Assembly: GCA_031316255.1 (NCBI GenBank)
Contig: JALDQW010000001.1
Location: 682,001-746,000 of the forward strand
Length of the DNA: 64,000 bases
Direction of reading: 5' to 3'
DNA from: Nitrosomonas sp.
GTDB lineage: Bacteria > Pseudomonadota > Gammaproteobacteria > Burkholderiales > Nitrosomonadaceae
Position 1 is the stretch's first letter; every line of letters starts with the position of its first letter. A model generated the notes under the pieces. The model made no database searches. It was not told where the DNA came from and was given only the letters and a program-made list of their open reading frames with translations. Shown here piece by piece: positions 58,674 to 64,000 of the stretch. Made by a program: the position numbers and the translations under genes.

Positions 58674-61550
58674 ATGTCAACTAAAGCTATTGCCGAGCCG
58701 ATACGTCTGGGCGTGATGTCGCCGATGACGGGTATCGTCGGTCTGTACGGTACCGAGATCAATTGGGCCGCCCGCATCGCCTGTGATGAAGTAAACTCAA
58801 ATGGAGGCATAGCGGGTCGGTCTGTTGAGTTGGTGGTAATCGACGACGGCAGCTTGCCGCAAACTGCAATCCCGGCTGCCATAAGGCTGATTGATGAATA
58901 TCAATGTGTGGCCATGATTGGCAATTTGTTATCAAACACACGAATTTCGGTTCTCAAACAGGTCGCGGAACCCAGGTGCATTCCGCTACTTAATTTTTCT
59001 TTTTATGAAGGTAGCCTTCATAGCCATTATTTTTTCCATTTTGCCGCGCTGCCTAATCAGCAAATCGATCGGATGATTCCTTTTATGGCTGAAAAATGCG
59101 GACTTAAGATGTTTTTTGCCGGAAACAATTATGAATGGCCGCGTGGCTCAATAGATGCAGCTAAGCAGATGTTGGGCAAAATCAGCGGAGAGGTGGTTGG
59201 TGAAGAATATTTTGAAATAGGTGTCAAAGAATCTGAGATTGATAGTCTGTTGATGCATGTAGCCCACTCAGGTGCGGATGTATTTGTTCCCTATTTTGCT
59301 GGCACAGATCAGATCATGTTATTAACACGTTTTACGGAAATGGGTTTAAAAAAACGTATGGCGGTTGTCATGGGGCATTATGATGAAATGATGGTAAGCA
59401 AAATGCCCGCCTCCGTGAGAGAAGGATTTTATTCCAGTAATACTTATTTTATGTCTGTTGATACGGTTGAGAATAAGCGATATTTGCAGAGTCTGCAGCA
59501 GCAACCGGACGTTACGGGCATATGGCCAAAAGGTAACGGTATCTTGACGAACTTTGGCGAGGGCGCATACCTATGTGTGCATGCTTTTGCCAAGGCGGCA
59601 AATGAAGCCGGGGAAATCAAAGGCGAATCCTTGATTCGTGCGCTGAGCACTGTCTGTGTGAATGGACCGCAAGGAAAAGTCACCATGCGCGCCAAATCAC
59701 ATCATGCCAAAGTCAACAATTACTTGTCACGCTGCAATGCAGACGGCACCTTTACAATTGTGAGTGCTTTCAAAGGAATAGAACCGGTCATTCCTGTCCG
59801 CTATCAGTATCAGGTTAGCGACATTGCCCAAAAAAAAGAAAAATGGAAGAGTAAATCGATTAGCAGTGATGTTCGGCAGATTTTATCTTTGGTTGATTTG
59901 CTGATTATCGTTACTGATAAAACGGGCGTCATTTTAGAAGCCAATCAGAATGCATGTCTGCTGTTTGACTATTCCAATAATGAGCTCATCGGCAAGTCAA
60001 TTCATAATCTTTTCCCGCTGATTCTGTATGTACAAAATACCGAACGCCTGAAAAAATTTGTATCCGGTAAGGAAACTCGGCTCCGGATGCAGCTTGAAGA
60101 TGAAATCATGGGGATGCGTAAGGACGGCGCTTTTGTTACTTTACAGCTTGGCATTTCAAAATATTTTTGTGATGATGATTTAATGCTGATCTTCAATATG
60201 CTGGATGTGACCAAACGAAAACATGAGGAAGAAGCACTTTGCCGACAATCGATTTACGATACATTGACGGATCTACCGAATCGTTTTTTGATTCATGGCC
60301 GATTGAACAATGCAATGAAACGCTCACAAAAAGATGGGCTAGATGTTGCTGTATTGTTTATCGATTTGGACAATTTCAAGTTGATTAATGATACCCACGG
60401 CCATGATGTGGGCGATATTTTGTTGAAAGAAGTTGCCGAGTGTTTGCTCCTGGAAGTGCGACCGGGAGACACAGTCGGACGGCTCGGTGGAGATGAGTTT
60501 ATTGTTATTTGCGAACAAATAGAAGCGCCTAGCATAATTTCAGACTTGGCAATGCGTATTAATGTCGTTTTAAGACAACCTTTTTTCATTGAAAATCTTC
60601 AGCTGTTCATATCGGCGAGCATTGGCGTTGTAGTATCGCATGGTAACGAATTTACGGCAGAAAATATGCTGCATTCAGCTGATCTGGCAATGTACGCTGT
60701 GAAACAAAAAGGACGTGATAGCTGGCAATTTTTTGATGAACAGCTGCAACAAGAAATCAATCAGAAACACAAGGTGATTCATGGATTGCGCCAGGCGCTC
60801 GAACGTAATGAATTCTTTGTATGTTTCCAACCGATTGTTTCAATAACGGGTGACGAGATTGCCGGAGCGGAATTATTGTTACGCTGGAAATTCGACGGCG
60901 AATTGATATCACCTGATTTCTTTATTCCGTTGGCAGAAAAAATTGGCGTCATTGCCTCAATCGGGAGGTGGGTGTTTCGTGAGGGATGCAAGGCAGAAGC
61001 CGGCTGGCGTAAACAATGGAAAAGCAAGGCGCCATATGTGTCAATCAATATGTCGACAATCCAGTTAAATGATAAAGATTTAATTAGCTGTTTTGCAAAG
61101 ACGCTATATGAAACAGGTGCAGACCCAACACGGATACTGCTGGAAATCACGGAAACTTCTTTGATGATGGATGTGGAGTCAAACCAGAGAGTTATTCATC
61201 AACTGTCATCTCTCGGTCTAAGGATCGCTGTTGATGACTTTGGTACTGGCTATTCTTCGCTGGCGCAATTGGCGCGGTTGTCTGTAAGTGTTCTAAAAAT
61301 TGACCGGGTATTTATTCATGATATGGAGCAATCAAAAGATATGCATACACTGGTGCGTACGATTATTGCTTTGGGACACTCATTAGGCTTAAAAATCATC
61401 GCCGAAGGTATAGAAACATACAGTCAGATGACAGAATTACAAAAACTGGATTGTGATTATATTCAAGGTTATCTTTGTTTCCGGCCTATGGATAAAAATG
61501 ATTTTGATAAAAAAATTGGAAGTATTATTTTGGCAGCGTCTAAAATCTAA
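58674..61550 (+). CDS. Ligand-binding/PAS/GGDEF/EAL c-di-GMP signalling protein
   Basis: 958 residues from ATG 58674 (GGAGAAAACG upstream). Residues about 10-375 are a type I periplasmic-binding fold of the AmiC/FmdD/UrtA kind (PIRLGVMSPMTGIVGLYG...), but there is no signal peptide or membrane helix, so it is cytoplasmic, as AmiC is. A PAS domain (about 405-515), a GGDEF domain with intact GGDEF (605-609) and an EAL domain follow. The EAL motif reads ELL (Glu 733), and the other metal and catalytic residues (SINMS, ITETS, VDDFGTG, LKIDR, AEGIET) are present. It probably ties amide, urea or amino-acid sensing to c-di-GMP synthesis or breakdown. Confidence 0.9.
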   Translation: MSTKAIAEPIRLGVMSPMTGIVGLYGTEINWAARIACDEVNSNGGIAGRSVELVVIDDGSLPQTAIPAAIRLIDEYQCVAMIGNLLSNTRISVLKQVAEPRCIPLLNFSFYEGSLHSHYFFHFAALPNQQIDRMIPFMAEKCGLKMFFAGNNYEWPRGSIDAAKQMLGKISGEVVGEEYFEIGVKESEIDSLLMHVAHSGADVFVPYFAGTDQIMLLTRFTEMGLKKRMAVVMGHYDEMMVSKMPASVREGFYSSNTYFMSVDTVENKRYLQSLQQQPDVTGIWPKGNGILTNFGEGAYLCVHAFAKAANEAGEIKGESLIRALSTVCVNGPQGKVTMRAKSHHAKVNNYLSRCNADGTFTIVSAFKGIEPVIPVRYQYQVSDIAQKKEKWKSKSISSDVRQILSLVDLLIIVTDKTGVILEANQNACLLFDYSNNELIGKSIHNLFPLILYVQNTERLKKFVSGKETRLRMQLEDEIMGMRKDGAFVTLQLGISKYFCDDDLMLIFNMLDVTKRKHEEEALCRQSIYDTLTDLPNRFLIHGRLNNAMKRSQKDGLDVAVLFIDLDNFKLINDTHGHDVGDILLKEVAECLLLEVRPGDTVGRLGGDEFIVICEQIEAPSIISDLAMRINVVLRQPFFIENLQLFISASIGVVVSHGNEFTAENMLHSADLAMYAVKQKGRDSWQFFDEQLQQEINQKHKVIHGLRQALERNEFFVCFQPIVSITGDEIAGAELLLRWKFDGELISPDFFIPLAEKIGVIASIGRWVFREGCKAEAGWRKQWKSKAPYVSINMSTIQLNDKDLISCFAKTLYETGADPTRILLEITETSLMMDVESNQRVIHQLSSLGLRIAVDDFGTGYSSLAQLARLSVSVLKIDRVFIHDMEQSKDMHTLVRTIIALGHSLGLKIIAEGIETYSQMTELQKLDCDYIQGYLCFRPMDKNDFDKKIGSIILAASKI

Positions 61551-61678
61551 ATGCAGCAATCCGGTTCAAGGTTCGACTTTATTCGATTAAGCATTTTGTA
61601 TCGGACAAATTGCATTGGCGTGAACTGCCGATAATTGTATAAAAACAGTTGTACCGCGATAGGCGGAAATATCAACAA

Positions 61679-62224
61679 TCAACCTGTCTTGTGAGAGCGC
61701 TCAATAATACCCGTGTGAAACGCAAGCTTACCTGCGTTGCGTTCAGTGATATAGCGTTTTAAAGGATCGTGAATTACGCGAAAAGCCATTTCATCCCAGG
61801 GTATTTCATTTTCGGACACCAGTTTGACTTCGCTGCTCTCGATACCGGGACTAAAATCCAGGTCAAGCAATCGTGCGCGAAACAGAACATATACCTGGCT
61901 GATATGCGGCAGGCTGTATATTGCATAAAGATCGCAGATTTCCACACGGGCGTTGGCTTCTTCCAACGTTTCCCGGGCAGCCGCTTCCGCTAACGTTTCA
62001 TTGTTTTCCATGAATCCTGCCGGCAGCGTCCACCAGCCACTGCGTGGTTCTATTGCACGCCGGCAAAGCAGAATTTTGTCTTCCCATTCGGGTATACAGC
62101 CGACTACGACCTTCGGGTTCTGATAATGAATTTCGTGACATTCCGTACAGATATATCTGGGTAACGTATCACCTTCTGGTATACGGAATTCTACGATCGC
62201 ACTACAACAGCTACAAAATTTCAT
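61679..62224 (-). CDS. Nudix hydrolase with N-terminal zinc ribbon
   Basis: 181 residues from ATG 62224. Zinc ribbon CSCC...CTEC (about 4-28), then the Nudix box GFMENNETLAEAAARETLEEANA (about 72-94), which has GX5EX7REX2EE but Asn in place of the last Gly. The family hydrolyses nucleoside diphosphate derivatives such as NADH, ADP-ribose or FAD; the exact substrate is not clear. Confidence 0.88.
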   Translation of the reverse strand: MKFCSCCSAIVEFRIPEGDTLPRYICTECHEIHYQNPKVVVGCIPEWEDKILLCRRAIEPRSGWWTLPAGFMENNETLAEAAARETLEEANARVEICDLYAIYSLPHISQVYVLFRARLLDLDFSPGIESSEVKLVSENEIPWDEMAFRVIHDPLKRYITERNAGKLAFHTGIIERSHKTG

Positions 62225-62283
62225 AAATTGCTTCAACCTGATTTTCTGATTTTTAAAAAATCAGATTGTAAAAAATAAATGTA

Positions 62284-63216
62284 TTACAAATGATTACTGA
62301 CGACAAAGTGCCGTTCTGACAATTGTTTGCCGTCCTTGTCTGTCAATACCGCTCGCCACGACCCTGTATTTCTTTGACTTAACACCTTATTGGCATAGGT
62401 GCGCCAGTTATTACCGCCTATACGAAGTTTTGTTTCTGCGACAGGTTGATCTTGATAATACCAGCTGATGGTAACCTGTTGTCCAGCGAGATCGTGTAAT
62501 TCAATAAAAAAATAAATGCTTTTACGTTTATCTTGTTCAAGCTGAATATGATTGATTTCGTCGACCGGTTCGCGATGTTTCACTGCATGGGTTAATTGCG
62601 CACGTATTACCTGAGGGTGGTCAGTTTCATTAAGGGGAAGCGACGACAGCAGTTCAGGACTGTTATTGTTCTGTGTCATTGTCTTTTGCGTATCGTTTAT
62701 TGTTAATTGCGGTTTCACGGCGGGCGCCGGTGGACTGTGTTTATTTGCATGATTCGGTTTGGAATCCGGTACGATGATACGCGCATTGTCTGACTCAGCT
62801 TTAGCCGTGTTCTTGGCCGTTTCAGTTATGTCTTTTATTTCGGAGGGTGGTTTTTTTTCATTTTCTGCATGTGTGGCAGAATTGGCCTGCGTGTCAAGTG
62901 TGGATTTTAAGGCGTTATTGTTATAATAATTAAAATTCCCAGCTGGATCTGAGCCACTGCCAGTATCTGATTGGAGGCTGCCGATATCAGCTTCATCATC
63001 ATTCTGGCTCAATAAAAGAACGCTGATCAATCCAATCACTGCGACCAATGCGAGTACTGCCAGTGAAATTTTACGCCAGTCAAATGGCGGCTTTTCCAGG
63101 TAATCTTGGGTGTCGATAACCGGAATGGATTCCCCGGTTACTTCAGTTTGACCCGTTTCTTCTGGGGTTTTAGGCTGCTGAATTTGGATACGAATTTTCA
63201 GTTTGTTATCAGTCAT
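62284..63216 (-). CDS. DUF2914 domain membrane protein
   Basis: 310 residues. Cytoplasmic head of about 50 residues, one membrane helix (KISLAVLALVAVIGLISVLLL, about 49-69), a low-complexity Ser/Asn/Lys/Pro linker (about 72-200) and a C-terminal DUF2914 domain (about 205-308, with SIYFFIELHDLAGQQVTISWYY and GSWRAVLTDKDGK). The C-terminal domain is likely periplasmic. Function unknown. It is divergent from ligA. Confidence 0.85.
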   Translation of the reverse strand: MTDNKLKIRIQIQQPKTPEETGQTEVTGESIPVIDTQDYLEKPPFDWRKISLAVLALVAVIGLISVLLLSQNDDEADIGSLQSDTGSGSDPAGNFNYYNNNALKSTLDTQANSATHAENEKKPPSEIKDITETAKNTAKAESDNARIIVPDSKPNHANKHSPPAPAVKPQLTINDTQKTMTQNNNSPELLSSLPLNETDHPQVIRAQLTHAVKHREPVDEINHIQLEQDKRKSIYFFIELHDLAGQQVTISWYYQDQPVAETKLRIGGNNWRTYANKVLSQRNTGSWRAVLTDKDGKQLSERHFVVSNHL

Positions 63217-63348
63217 ATCTGGTTTTGGCCTAAGCTTGATTTTATTACTCTGTTGGAATTATACCGTAGAACACGATAGACATTGGCACCTAAAAAATAT
63301 GCCAGGATCGCATCTTTAAACTGTCCTATCATATATATTCTACAATAG

Positions 63349-64000
<652 letters not shown>

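Noticed and set aside
62246-62264. AT-rich palindrome between the DUF2914 and Nudix genes
   Set aside because: CTGATTTTT/AAAAATCAG is short and almost all A and T; it could be a weak terminator but cannot be told from chance.

Overview
The window reads as chromosomal DNA of a betaproteobacterium, most likely a Nitrosomonadaceae (Nitrosomonas-like) species. This is inferred from protein character (PEP-CTERM proteins, a pyrR-pyrB-pyrC-like operon, protein-level resemblance across the division cluster), moderate GC and gene order. No 16S or other phylogenetic marker lies in the window. Most of the sequence is core genome, interrupted by two accessory-looking stretches.

Layout. 1-9.5 kb is accessory: a PEP-CTERM surface protein behind a sigma-54 promoter, a CarS-like membrane protein, an HxlR regulator followed by a TauE/SafE transporter broken by a nonsense codon, a 152-bp MITE-like repeat, an IS5-type element with an IS1202-like element nested at its end (21-bp target duplication), a secreted SGNH hydrolase carrying a dockerin, a PEP-CTERM protein with a cohesin-like domain, and a FluC fluoride channel. 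9.6-17.7 kb is a leftward housekeeping run: glcF-like, coq7, yqgE, ruvX, pyrR, pyrB, a zinc-ligand-less dihydroorotase homologue and oligopeptidase A. 17.9-19.3 kb holds a small K+ channel, an LEA-like protein and a long hairpin. 19.3-37.3 kb is a complete leftward division and cell-wall cluster, mraZ-rsmH-ftsL-ftsI-murE-murF-mraY-murD-ftsW-murG-murC-murB-ddl-ftsQ-ftsA-ftsZ, mostly with overlapping stop and start codons. 38-44.2 kb is a czcCBA heavy-metal efflux operon.

44.2-49.1 kb is the most unusual region. A Tat-signal protein of unknown function is followed by a PqqD-like peptide-binding protein, an HprK-related kinase and an NTP_transf_5-type nucleotidyltransferase (an 'HPr-rel-A' cassette). 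Facing it are a tandem J-domain/zinc-ribbon/PilZ fusion and a frameshifted barrel protein. The cassette has the same promoter architecture as the PEP-CTERM gene 43 kb away: an identical 19-bp upstream element and, about 80 bp further on, a sigma-54 -24/-12 site. This suggests the cassette belongs to the PEP-CTERM/exosortase regulon.

49.3-64 kb holds the ovothiol genes ovoA-ovoB, zapE, the rpsP-rimM-trmD-rplS operon, an ArsC-like reductase, an IalB-like secreted protein, a DUF2024 protein, a cytoplasmic ligand-binding/PAS/GGDEF/EAL protein, a Nudix hydrolase, a DUF2914 membrane protein and the start of ligA, which is cut by the window edge. No tRNA, rRNA or CRISPR array was found.
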